The notes below the pieces were generated by a model, which was given only the letters and a program-made list of their open reading frames with translations, had not been told where the DNA came from and did not search any database. 40,478 nucleotides of DNA, from contig CAZOMY010000026.1 in the NCBI GenBank assembly GCA_964581115.1, positions 1 through 40,478 of the forward strand. Direction: 5' to 3'. This document shows, one piece after another, positions 26,964 to 34,333 of this stretch; position 1 is the first letter of the stretch, and every line of letters begins with the position of its first letter. This DNA comes from 2-02-FULL-55-14 sp964581115 (lineage in GTDB: Bacteria; Bacteroidota; Ignavibacteria; UBA10030). The translations under genes were made by a program, and so were the position numbers.

Positions 26964-26965
26964 GT

Positions 26966-27175
26966 TCACGTTCCTTCGTCATGATGCGAAGCTGCAGAAC
27001 GCCGCTCAACCACGGCGACGGCGACGCCGGCATCGACGAGCAGAATGTCGCCGGGCATGGCGTCGGGCGTCAGGAGAAGAGGGACCTTGATCCTGGCTCC
27101 CTGCACGTCGACGATGCCGAAGGTGCCCGACGCTCCGGTCTCGGCGACGATAAGATGGCCAATCACCTGAGTCAT
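26966..27175 (-). CDS. HypC-like small protein lacking the N-terminal cysteine
   Basis: 69 residues, from ATG 27175 overlapping the hypF stop (ATGA) and ending two bases before the hypC start codon, so translation is coupled. The sequence reads GHLIVAETGASGTFGIVDVQ, then ARIKVPLLLTPDAMPGDILL, then VDAGVAVAVVER. This follows the HypC pattern of 'G-x-V ... D-x-x-G ... V-x-L ... GDY(V/I)LVHAGxA'. It has no MCLxIPG start and no cysteine at all, so it cannot bind the Fe(CN)2CO intermediate as HypC does. I read it as a HypC paralogue with an altered role. The family link is inference from pattern. The larger open frame extending to 27688 overlaps hypF and is not a gene. Confidence 0.72.
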   Translation of the reverse strand: MTQVIGHLIVAETGASGTFGIVDVQGARIKVPLLLTPDAMPGDILLVDAGVAVAVVERRSAASHHDEGT

Positions 27176-29499
27176 GCCGTCGCCTCGATCTCGCTTGTCT
27201 TCGCGATCTGCGAGAATCCCATGGCGGTGGCCATGACCTGGCCTGCTGAGATCCCTCCGTCGTTCGGGGGGATGCGCTGATGCCATGCGACGTTGAAGCC
27301 CCCGCAGCGAAGACGTTCGACAGCCATCTCCGTCAGCAGGCCGTTCTGGAAGCAACCGCCGGTGAGGACGACCGAGCTGATACCGACCCTCGTGGCGGCG
27401 TCGAGTATGCCTCCGGCGAGCGTTGTGTGAAAGCGTCGGGCGATCGACGAAATGGAAGACCCTTGCGCAACATCTTCCACGATCTGATCGACCATCGGTC
27501 TCCAGTCCAAGACGAGCAAGCCATCGTGTTCCACGATCGGAAGGGGGTACCACCCCATCTCGGTCGACGCACGAGCGGCCCATTCCAGTTCCATGGCAGC
27601 CTGTCCTTCGTGGCGCACCCGATGTCGCAGACCGACCAGCGAGGCGACGGCGTCGAAGAGCCTGCCCGCGCTCGTCGTGATCGGACAACGCACACCCTGT
27701 TCCACCATCCGCCGCAATGGCCGCAGCTCGTGCGGGTCGAAGGACGCAAGGGTCGCTATGTCAGTGCGGGCCAATCCCCTGGATCCGAACACCTCGTAGA
27801 GTACGGACAGGGCTGTGCGCCGGGGCTCCTTCACGGCCGCGTCGCCGCCGGGGAGTCTGAATGGACGGAGCGTTGCCACCCGGTCCCATCGATCTTTTCC
27901 GACGCGGATGAACTCGCCCCCCCAGATCGTTCCATCGGTGCCGAGCCCGGTTCCGTCCCAAGAGACCCCAAGAACAGGTGACTGCAGCTCGTTCTCAGCC
28001 ATGCACGCAATGACGTGGGCCAGGTGATGTTGCACCTCGACTACCGGAAGCCCCGAGGCGTGTGCATGCCGGCTGGAGCGGTAGTCGGGATGCAGATCGC
28101 AAGCGACCTTCTCCGGCTCGATGCCATGAAGAGCCGGAAGATCACGGACCGCTCGCTCGAACGCCGACGAGGCCTCGATGGTCTCCAGATCACCAAGATG
28201 TTGGCTGATGACGATCCTTCGGTCGTGTCCGAACGCCACCGAATTCTTAAGGTGAGCCCCGACCCCCAGGACCGCGGGCACATCGCGTTCGGAGAAGAGC
28301 GGCAGTGGCGCAAATCCTCTGGCGCGACGCAAGACCTGCTGCCGGCCGATAAGCATCCTCACGATCGAATCGTCGGCATGTCGCAGGATCGGTCGATTGT
28401 GCACAAGGAACGCGTCGGCGATCCCGTGCAACCGTTGCAACGCCTCCCGCTCGTCGATGCAGATCGGCTCGTCGGTCAGATTGCCGCTGGTGGCAACAAC
28501 CGGCCGATCGATGAGGTGCATCAGGAGGTGCTGCAGCGGATTCGACGGCAGCATGAGACCCAGGAACGGATTGGCGACCGGCACGGCTTGATCGAAGACG
28601 CGCGAGGCGGGAGTGCGCGCTACGAGGACGATCGGGGCGGCCGTTGACTGCAAGAGCTGCGCCTCGTCATCCGAGATCTGCGCGAAGCGTTGCGCTGCCT
28701 CGAGCGACGGCATCAACAGAGCAAAGGGCTTCTCCTCCCGGTGCTTTCGAAATCGCAGCATGCGCACCGCTTCTTCGTTGACGGCATCGCAGACCAGATG
28801 GAACCCTCCGACACTCTTGACAGCGACGATCTTCCCCTGCAGGACCAACTCGGCGGTCCGCTCGAGCGCTGACCATTCAACGAGCATCGGCCGGCCCGCA
28901 TCATCCCATAGCTGCATGCGCGGTCCGCAGGCTGGACAGGCGTTCGGTTGGGCATGAAAGCGCCGATCACGAGGGTCATCGTATTCACGCTGGCACTCGG
29001 GACATTGTCTGAAGGACCGCATGCTCGTGTTCGGACGGTCGTAGGGGAGGGCCGAGATGATCGTGAAGCGCGGTCCGCAGTTTGTGCAATTCGTGAACGC
29101 ATAACGAAAGCGGCGATCGGTCGGGTCGAAGATCTCGCGCAGACAGTCGGGGCAGGTGGCCAGGTCGGGCATGATGAGAGCCGACGCGGGGCCCCGATGA
29201 TCGCTTTCGCGGATCTCGAACCCGTTGCAGCCGACCGGGGAAAGTTGCGACACCTCGAGGCTGTGAATGTGGGCAAGGGCCGGTCGGCGGTCCTGGATCT
29301 CCTGAGGCAGACGGGCGACCACGTCGGGGGCGCCTTCCGCATCGATGATCACCCCCTGCGGCGTGTTGCAGACCCAGCCGTGAAGGCCGTGTTGCTCGGC
29401 CAGTCGGTACACGAACGGCCTGAACCCCACGCCTTGAACAGCGCCGTGGATGACGATGCGAAGGCGGCGTCGGTCGGTATGGGCAGGTCGGTCAGGCAC
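27172..29499 (-). CDS. hypF: Carbamoyltransferase HypF
   Basis: About 775 residues. GTG 29499 is chosen because it overlaps the hypB stop (GTGCCTGA) and leads straight into the acylphosphatase domain (IHGAVQGVGFRPFVYRLA, about 18-35). Two zinc-finger units follow (CPDC...CTNC and CPEC...CPAC), then a YrdC-like ATP/carbamate domain (GGFHLVCDAVNEEAV, RKHREEKPFALL, SGNLTDEP). The Kae1/TobZ-like carbamoyltransferase domain closes it (VQHHLAHVIACMAE, SWDGTGLGTDG, GGCFQNGLL). HypF makes carbamoyl-AMP from carbamoyl phosphate and ATP and loads the HypE cysteine. Length is normal for the family. Confidence 0.96.
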   Translation of the reverse strand: MPDRPAHTDRRRLRIVIHGAVQGVGFRPFVYRLAEQHGLHGWVCNTPQGVIIDAEGAPDVVARLPQEIQDRRPALAHIHSLEVSQLSPVGCNGFEIRESDHRGPASALIMPDLATCPDCLREIFDPTDRRFRYAFTNCTNCGPRFTIISALPYDRPNTSMRSFRQCPECQREYDDPRDRRFHAQPNACPACGPRMQLWDDAGRPMLVEWSALERTAELVLQGKIVAVKSVGGFHLVCDAVNEEAVRMLRFRKHREEKPFALLMPSLEAAQRFAQISDDEAQLLQSTAAPIVLVARTPASRVFDQAVPVANPFLGLMLPSNPLQHLLMHLIDRPVVATSGNLTDEPICIDEREALQRLHGIADAFLVHNRPILRHADDSIVRMLIGRQQVLRRARGFAPLPLFSERDVPAVLGVGAHLKNSVAFGHDRRIVISQHLGDLETIEASSAFERAVRDLPALHGIEPEKVACDLHPDYRSSRHAHASGLPVVEVQHHLAHVIACMAENELQSPVLGVSWDGTGLGTDGTIWGGEFIRVGKDRWDRVATLRPFRLPGGDAAVKEPRRTALSVLYEVFGSRGLARTDIATLASFDPHELRPLRRMVEQGVRCPITTSAGRLFDAVASLVGLRHRVRHEGQAAMELEWAARASTEMGWYPLPIVEHDGLLVLDWRPMVDQIVEDVAQGSSISSIARRFHTTLAGGILDAATRVGISSVVLTGGCFQNGLLTEMAVERLRCGGFNVAWHQRIPPNDGGISAGQVMATAMGFSQIAKTSEIEATA

Positions 29500-30145
29500 G
29501 GGCGGACTTGCGGAGAAGCCAATCACACCAACTATCGACCCCGTCGCCTTTCGTGCACGACACCTCAAAGACCGTCAACGACGGGTTGACGCTGAGGGCG
29601 TTCGATCGAAGGACGTTCACATTGCAATCGACATACGGGAGCAGGTCGATCTTGTTGATCACCAGCACGGATGCCCGCTGGAACATAGCCGGGTATTTCA
29701 ACGGCTTCTCGGCCCCCTCCGTGACGCTGAGGACGACGATCTTCTCGTGTTCTCCCAGGTCATAGTTCGACGGGCATACAAGGTTGCCGACGTTCTCGAT
29801 GATGAGCAGCTGGACGCCGGCCAGAGGAAGACGTCCGATAGCGTCTCGGACGAGGTTGGCTTCGAGATGACAACCGCCGTTCGTGACGATCTGGGCCGTG
29901 GGGATCCGGAACCGCTCGAGACGACGGGCATCGATATCGGTCTGCACGTCTCCCTCGACGACTGCCATCGACAGTCGTGGCGAAAGACGTTCGATGGTGC
30001 GTTCGAGCAGTGTGGTCTTGCCCGATCCGGGCGAGCTGACGACGTTGACGACGTAGATGCCGTGCGTGGCGAACAAGGAACGGTTCTGCCGTGCGATCTC
30101 GTCATTCTTGGCGAGGACCGTGCGCTCAACGGTAACGATACTCAT
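29492..30145 (-). CDS. hypB: Hydrogenase nickel-incorporation GTPase HypB
   Basis: 217 residues from ATG 30145, which overlaps the hypA stop (ATGA). SIMIBI-class GTPase with Walker A SSPGSGKTTLLE, VEGDVQTDIDARRL (switch I region), NGGCHLEANLV with the metal-site Cys and His, IENVGNLVCPSNYDLG (Walker B and a second Cys) and NKIDLLPY for guanine recognition. It lacks the His-rich N-terminal stretch seen in nickel-storing HypB proteins, so it is the minimal type. Works with HypA to insert nickel into the large subunit of [NiFe]-hydrogenase. Confidence 0.96.
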   Translation of the reverse strand: MSIVTVERTVLAKNDEIARQNRSLFATHGIYVVNVVSSPGSGKTTLLERTIERLSPRLSMAVVEGDVQTDIDARRLERFRIPTAQIVTNGGCHLEANLVRDAIGRLPLAGVQLLIIENVGNLVCPSNYDLGEHEKIVVLSVTEGAEKPLKYPAMFQRASVLVINKIDLLPYVDCNVNVLRSNALSVNPSLTVFEVSCTKGDGVDSWCDWLLRKSARA

Positions 30146-30504
30146 GGCGGGGCGTGCGAAGGTTCTTCGATCTCGATCGTGGCCACCCTCAGCTCTCGTC
30201 CGCTGTGAACGTCTGTGTCGGTCGAGCCACACGACGGGCAGATCACGATGCCGGAGTCGTTCGTGAACTCCCCGCGACATGACCGACACCGGCAACGGAA
30301 GGGGATATGCCGGATGCGAAGTGCGTGCGGGGGAAGCTCATGCTCCTCCGCAACTGCCTGGAAGCAGAACGCCAGCGAGTCGGCAACGACGCCGGAGACC
30401 TCCCCGACCTCGACATGGATCGTCCGGATGCGCTGACGATCCGAGGGCGGGATCAACTCACACACGATGGCCGCGATGCTCCGGGCAATGGAGAGCTCGT
30501 GCAT
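30142..30504 (-). CDS. hypA: Hydrogenase nickel-incorporation protein HypA
   Basis: 120 residues. ATG 30504 is chosen because HypA must start MHE (MHELSIARSI), with His2 binding nickel; the frame extends 11 codons upstream. The zinc site is formed by CRCRSC and CPSC (ICPSCGS). EVGEVSGVVADSLAFCF is typical of the family. First gene of the operon, overlapping hypB by four bases. Confidence 0.95.
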   Translation of the reverse strand: MHELSIARSIAAIVCELIPPSDRQRIRTIHVEVGEVSGVVADSLAFCFQAVAEEHELPPHALRIRHIPFRCRCRSCRGEFTNDSGIVICPSCGSTDTDVHSGRELRVATIEIEEPSHAPP

Positions 30505-30627
30505 GGTGTAAAGATTTGCAAGAAATGTGCCTCTCAAGTGGCGGATTGCGGCCCTGTTTTTCAGCTATGCTTTCTCAAAGATAGGAAACAGAGATCGGAT
30601 GAACCAACGCCGTTTGGCCAGACCCCA

Positions 30628-30655
30628 GAAAAGACGATCCCCGCCGAGGCGGGGA
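30628..30655 (-). terminator. Rho-independent terminator of the lipoprotein gene
   Basis: On the minus strand, TCCCCGCC / GGCGGGGA makes an eight-base stem around a tiny loop (30638-30655), followed by ATCGTC and four T residues (30629-30632). It lies just after the stop at 30682 and before the hyp operon, so it separates the two units. Confidence 0.6.
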
Positions 30656-30681
30656 CCGTAGGGCACGCGACGTATTCTTGG

Positions 30682-31896
30682 CTAGCTGGCTGAGGTCACT
30701 GTGGCCGCAAAGACCCAGCATTGACCGTAACGGACCTTGGTTTCTGCACGCCCGCCAGGTTGAGAGAGCGTGAACTCCAGATCCACCTGGTAGAAACTTC
30801 CACGCGGATCTTTTGAGAACTCCAGGCCCGAGAAACGATAGAGCAGACGACCTTCGGAGTCGGTGCCTGATGCTTCCAATTCAAAGACATCGGGCTTTGG
30901 AGCGACGGAACCCGCAATGCCTCTCATCGTACCGACAATGCCCTTGATCGCACCGGCAACGCCGCTGATCTTTTTCGAAGACCGGCCGAGTCCCTTGCGC
31001 GGCTCGACGGAGACGACGAGGGACCAGCGTTGTTTCTCGTCGAGCACCAGTTGACCGTCGAGCGATGCCAGCCATGGGTCCGATGGATCCTTCAGGTCGG
31101 TCACGTGGAACAACGGTGCACCGACGGGCTTTCCGTCGCGGTCGACCATCGTAACGGTCAGCAGATAGACCGCCCCGTCAGGTAACTCAGCGGATGAGAT
31201 GCGCCATTGGTAGTCTCGCATGCCTCGCAGACGACCCGTCGTCGGGAGTGTCTCGATGGTCAGCGCCGCAGAGGGTCCGTCGATCGTCTTGATATCGAGT
31301 TGTACCGACTCGACCTGCCCGGCCGGATCATTGCTCACCGTCACGCGTCTGATGATGTTCACATTGGATTTGCTGGCATCATTGATCGAGCGCAGGTTGC
31401 TGAGACGAGGGTCCTGCAACGGGGCGTCGCCGTTCTTCAGCACGTAGACGTCGAATGCGGTCGATCGTACCGGCTGGCCGCCGCGCTCTCCGTACTCGAT
31501 GCGGATCGAAACGATCTCACCCTGCCAGTCATCGATGAAATGCCCCTTCGCTTGCACGCGATACCTCGAAGCACCAGACCGTATCACTTTGTACTCGACG
31601 GCGGCAGAACCACGGACTCCAAGCGTCACGCTTAGCGGGACACCGCCGAACATCGCGAGGGACGGGTCGTAGAATTCCACGTCGGTCACGTTCGGTTGAA
31701 GAGGGACACGCGAGAAGTGAACTCGAGGAATGGTCTGTCCCGTTCCGGCCGGTACGTCCAATGTACGCTCACTCGTCCCGAAGGCGAGATCGGCGATCGA
31801 GGTTGACGCCGCGTCAGCAGGGGCGGTCGTGTCGGGACTGCAACCCGCGAGGGTCAAGAATGAAAGGATGACCGCCCCTGACATTCTGAGGTTCAT
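30682..31896 (-). CDS. Putative lipoprotein of unknown function
   Basis: About 404 residues from ATG 31896, six bases after AGGAG; the frame opens at a TTG two codons earlier. A signal sequence ends in a classical lipobox LTLAGC, so it is exported and lipid-anchored. The mature part is beta-rich, with alternating hydrophobic residues that suggest two or three immunoglobulin-like domains (for example YLLTVTMVDRDGKPVGAP, and YQVDLEFTLSQPGG at the end). A short Gly/Ile-rich loop (ISGVAGAIKGIVGTMRGIAG) near residue 330 is unusual and might insert in a membrane or mediate contacts. I recognise no family. A strong hairpin lies upstream at 31970-31987 and a terminator downstream. Confidence 0.72.
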   Translation of the reverse strand: MNLRMSGAVILSFLTLAGCSPDTTAPADAASTSIADLAFGTSERTLDVPAGTGQTIPRVHFSRVPLQPNVTDVEFYDPSLAMFGGVPLSVTLGVRGSAAVEYKVIRSGASRYRVQAKGHFIDDWQGEIVSIRIEYGERGGQPVRSTAFDVYVLKNGDAPLQDPRLSNLRSINDASKSNVNIIRRVTVSNDPAGQVESVQLDIKTIDGPSAALTIETLPTTGRLRGMRDYQWRISSAELPDGAVYLLTVTMVDRDGKPVGAPLFHVTDLKDPSDPWLASLDGQLVLDEKQRWSLVVSVEPRKGLGRSSKKISGVAGAIKGIVGTMRGIAGSVAPKPDVFELEASGTDSEGRLLYRFSGLEFSKDPRGSFYQVDLEFTLSQPGGRAETKVRYGQCWVFAATVTSAS

Positions 31897-31969
31897 GCAC
31901 AACTCCTGTGAAGTGTTGGTCTTTGAAGAGTGGTGTGAGATGGATTCATGGGCAAAATACTCGGGGTGA

Positions 31970-31987
31970 TGCTCTTGTGCAAGAGCA
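31970..31987. promoter_or_regulatory. Perfect 18-base inverted repeat upstream of the lipoprotein gene
   Basis: TGCTCTTG-TG-CAAGAGCA, eight-base arms separated by two bases, about 75 bases before the lipoprotein start. It has no T-run, and the compact palindrome fits a dimeric repressor or activator site. An RNA hairpin in the leader is the alternative. Confidence 0.4.
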
Positions 31988-32103
31988 CATGACCACGGTC
32001 ACGATTCCATAACATCGCCGCGGAGGTATGGCCGTTCGGAAGATGAAGGTCCGAAGGAAGGCAGAGGTCGTGATCTCCAGACTGCCAGAAGGCTCCTTGA
32101 ACA

Positions 32104-32119
32104 CGGCGGTAGGCCGCCG
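32104..32119 (-). terminator. Hairpin just after the radical SAM gene
   Basis: CGGCGG-TAGG-CCGCCG (16 bases) begins four bases after the stop codon of the minus-strand radical SAM gene. There is no U-tract, so it may act as a weak terminator or mRNA-end stabiliser. Confidence 0.4.
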
Positions 32120-32122
32120 CGG

Positions 32123-33610
32123 CTAGAGCGCGGCGTAGTGCTCAAGGACTTTGCGATAGTGGAACCCGTAGATCGACAACGTGATCGCCATGGGGAACGT
32201 TCTCGGGCGGGTGAACAACGACCAGAAAAAAAGCCTCCAATACTCCACGCGTTCTTTGCCAAGGAATCCAAGGATCACGATCGATTTGGCGAACGCCTGC
32301 AGGTGGTCGCGGCTGAGACGAATCGGTCCGGACGGGCCCGGCCGGTACGCTCTCAGGAAGGTGCGCACACGCCGATAGTAGTGCTTGGGGGCGTAGATGG
32401 ATTCGAGCACCTGACGATATCCCTGAACGAGGGTGTCGAGATTCATCTTGGGTATGAAGTTGATCGAGAAGTCGGTGTTGTCGCCTGACATGGTGGTGAG
32501 CAAGCGACCCTCGTCGCGCAGCCGTCGGTACAGCCGCGTCCCGACCGGGGCATTCAGCAATCCTACCATTGCGGTCACGATCCCGCTGTTTTGAATGAAG
32601 TCGACCATGCGTTGAAAGATCGACGAGGGGTCGCTGTCGAACCCCAGAATGAACCCGCCCTGTACCTGCAAGCCATGCGTCTGCAACGACCGCACCGAGC
32701 TGAGCAGGTTGCGCTTGCGGTTGGGGGCTTTCCGGCATTCGGCCAGACTCTCTTCGTGCGGTGATTCGATGCCGACAAAAACAGTCGTGAAGCCGGCCTC
32801 GACCATCATCTCCATCAGCTCCGGATCGTCGGCCAGATCGAGCGATGCTTCGGTGTTGAACAGGAACGGTCGCTTCCTCCCGCGGCGCCACTGGATCATG
32901 GCCGGGAGGACCTCCTTCTTCAACTTGACACGATTACCGATGAAGTTGTCGTCCACGAGGAACACCTCGCCTCTCCATCCCCGGTCGGCCAGCGCGTCGA
33001 ACTCCGTCAAAAGCTGGCCTACGGACTTGGTGCGCGGCCGGCGGCCGAACAGTACCGTTATGTCGCAGAACTCGCAGTCGAACGGACATCCGCGGGAGTA
33101 TTGAACATTCATGTTGGAATAGTGCGCCGGCGTGATCAGATCCCACGACGGGACGGGGGTTGTCGTAACGTCAGCCCACTCGGTCGTCCGGTAGACCCGC
33201 TGTGGAGCGCCGCGCTCCAGGTCTCTCAGAAATGGGGGGAGGGTGAGCTCGGCCTCATTGAGGACGAGGTGGTCAACGTGTGAAAACTCCTCGGGCCGAG
33301 CGCTGAACAGCGGCCCGCCCGCCACGACGGCACGGTCAAGATGTTGGGCGCGGGCGATGACGCTGCGTGCGGCCGATTCCTGCACGGACATGGCCCCGAT
33401 GAACACCATGTCGGCCCACGTGAGGTCGGAATCGGTCAACTCGGTCGTGTTCATGTCGACCAGCCGCTTCTTCCATGATACGGGCAGCATGGACGCGACC
33501 GTCAACAAGCCGAGAGGAGGAAAGACGGCGCGCTTTGAGACGAACTTGATGGCGTGGCGGAAGCTCCAGAACGTTTCGGGAATGAGGGGATTGACGAGGA
33601 GGATCCGCAT
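32123..33610 (-). CDS. B12-binding radical SAM protein, HpnP/DUF4070 type
   Basis: About 495 residues from ATG 33610, which follows GAGGT and begins the conserved MRILLVNPLIPETFWSF. The N-terminal third is a cobalamin-binding Rossmann domain (VASMLP, WADMVFIGAMSVQ, VVAGGPLFS). The radical SAM core has YSRGCPFDCEFCDI, with the CxxxCxxC cluster cysteines, then FLVDDNFIGN and GIESPHEESL. The C-terminal region (about 360-495) matches the DUF4070 extension. Overall it resembles HpnP, the hopanoid C-2 methylase, and related methylases. No hopanoid genes flank it, so the substrate is uncertain. It stands alone between the lipoprotein gene and the oppositely oriented methylmalonyl-CoA cluster. Confidence 0.82.
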   Translation of the reverse strand: MRILLVNPLIPETFWSFRHAIKFVSKRAVFPPLGLLTVASMLPVSWKKRLVDMNTTELTDSDLTWADMVFIGAMSVQESAARSVIARAQHLDRAVVAGGPLFSARPEEFSHVDHLVLNEAELTLPPFLRDLERGAPQRVYRTTEWADVTTTPVPSWDLITPAHYSNMNVQYSRGCPFDCEFCDITVLFGRRPRTKSVGQLLTEFDALADRGWRGEVFLVDDNFIGNRVKLKKEVLPAMIQWRRGRKRPFLFNTEASLDLADDPELMEMMVEAGFTTVFVGIESPHEESLAECRKAPNRKRNLLSSVRSLQTHGLQVQGGFILGFDSDPSSIFQRMVDFIQNSGIVTAMVGLLNAPVGTRLYRRLRDEGRLLTTMSGDNTDFSINFIPKMNLDTLVQGYRQVLESIYAPKHYYRRVRTFLRAYRPGPSGPIRLSRDHLQAFAKSIVILGFLGKERVEYWRLFFWSLFTRPRTFPMAITLSIYGFHYRKVLEHYAAL

Positions 33611-33847
33611 CGGTGGACCTCGTTGAGGAATGGATGAGGTTGGCGGGCAGGCCCGACGCGTGCAGGGGGGAAGCCTTGACCTCAATATAGGGATTCCCAG
33701 ATCTGAATCAACCGGTGATCTGCAACCGGTCGCTTTCGGCCTTGGAAGCGTTCGGCATCGATGAACAAGAGTTCATGGAATTTGCATAAATGAATGGCTA
33801 GATTTTTCTGACGGACCGACCATGAGGACACCTGCGACGGCACGGCG

Positions 33848-34258
33848 ATGAAGACGACGCACATCGAACACATCGGCATAGCGGTCAGGGACCTTGCCGC
33901 CGCGATCAAGCACTATGAAGAAGTGCTCGGGTTGAAATGTTACGGCGTCGAAGAGGTCGCCGATCAGAAGGTCAGGACCGCCTTTTTCCAGGTGGGCGGG
34001 ACAAAGATCGAATTGCTCGAATCGACCTCCCCAGACGGACCGATCGGCAAGTTCATCGAGAAGAAGGGCGAGGGGATCCACCACGTGGCCTTCGCCGTCG
34101 ATGATCTTGAAAGCGCGCTGAGGCACGCGTCCTCAAAGGGCGTACAACTCATAGACGCACAACCCCGAAAGGGGGCGGAGGGATTACAGATCGCATTCCT
34201 TCATCCCAAGTCCACCATGGGTGTTTTGACAGAACTCTGCGGACATCCCGGCCGGTGA
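33848..34258 (+). CDS. mce: Methylmalonyl-CoA epimerase
   Basis: 136 residues, typical length. A vicinal-oxygen-chelate fold enzyme that interconverts (R)- and (S)-methylmalonyl-CoA. Metal ligands expected from the family are present: His in HIEHIGIAV (H8), the Gln/Glu region around FFQVGGTKIELLE, His in GIHHVAFAVDD (78-79) and E129 (LTELCG). It is 75 bases upstream of the decarboxylase alpha subunit on the same strand, matching its role in feeding the correct epimer to the decarboxylase. An AT-rich stretch (about 33775-33810) upstream is the likely promoter. Confidence 0.93.
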   Translation: MKTTHIEHIGIAVRDLAAAIKHYEEVLGLKCYGVEEVADQKVRTAFFQVGGTKIELLESTSPDGPIGKFIEKKGEGIHHVAFAVDDLESALRHASSKGVQLIDAQPRKGAEGLQIAFLHPKSTMGVLTELCGHPGR

Positions 34259-34333
34259 TCCCCGCGTCCACTCCGTTCGCTGCGCCGCCCCACATCCCAC
34301 GCTGATCTCCGAAAGACCTCCAGGACCCTGCGC

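Noticed and set aside
26966..27688. Long minus-strand frame of 240 codons over the hyp operon
   Set aside because: Its first 170 codons lie inside hypF in another frame and are Arg-rich as expected of a shadow. Only the last 69 codons, starting at ATG 27175, read as a real gene.
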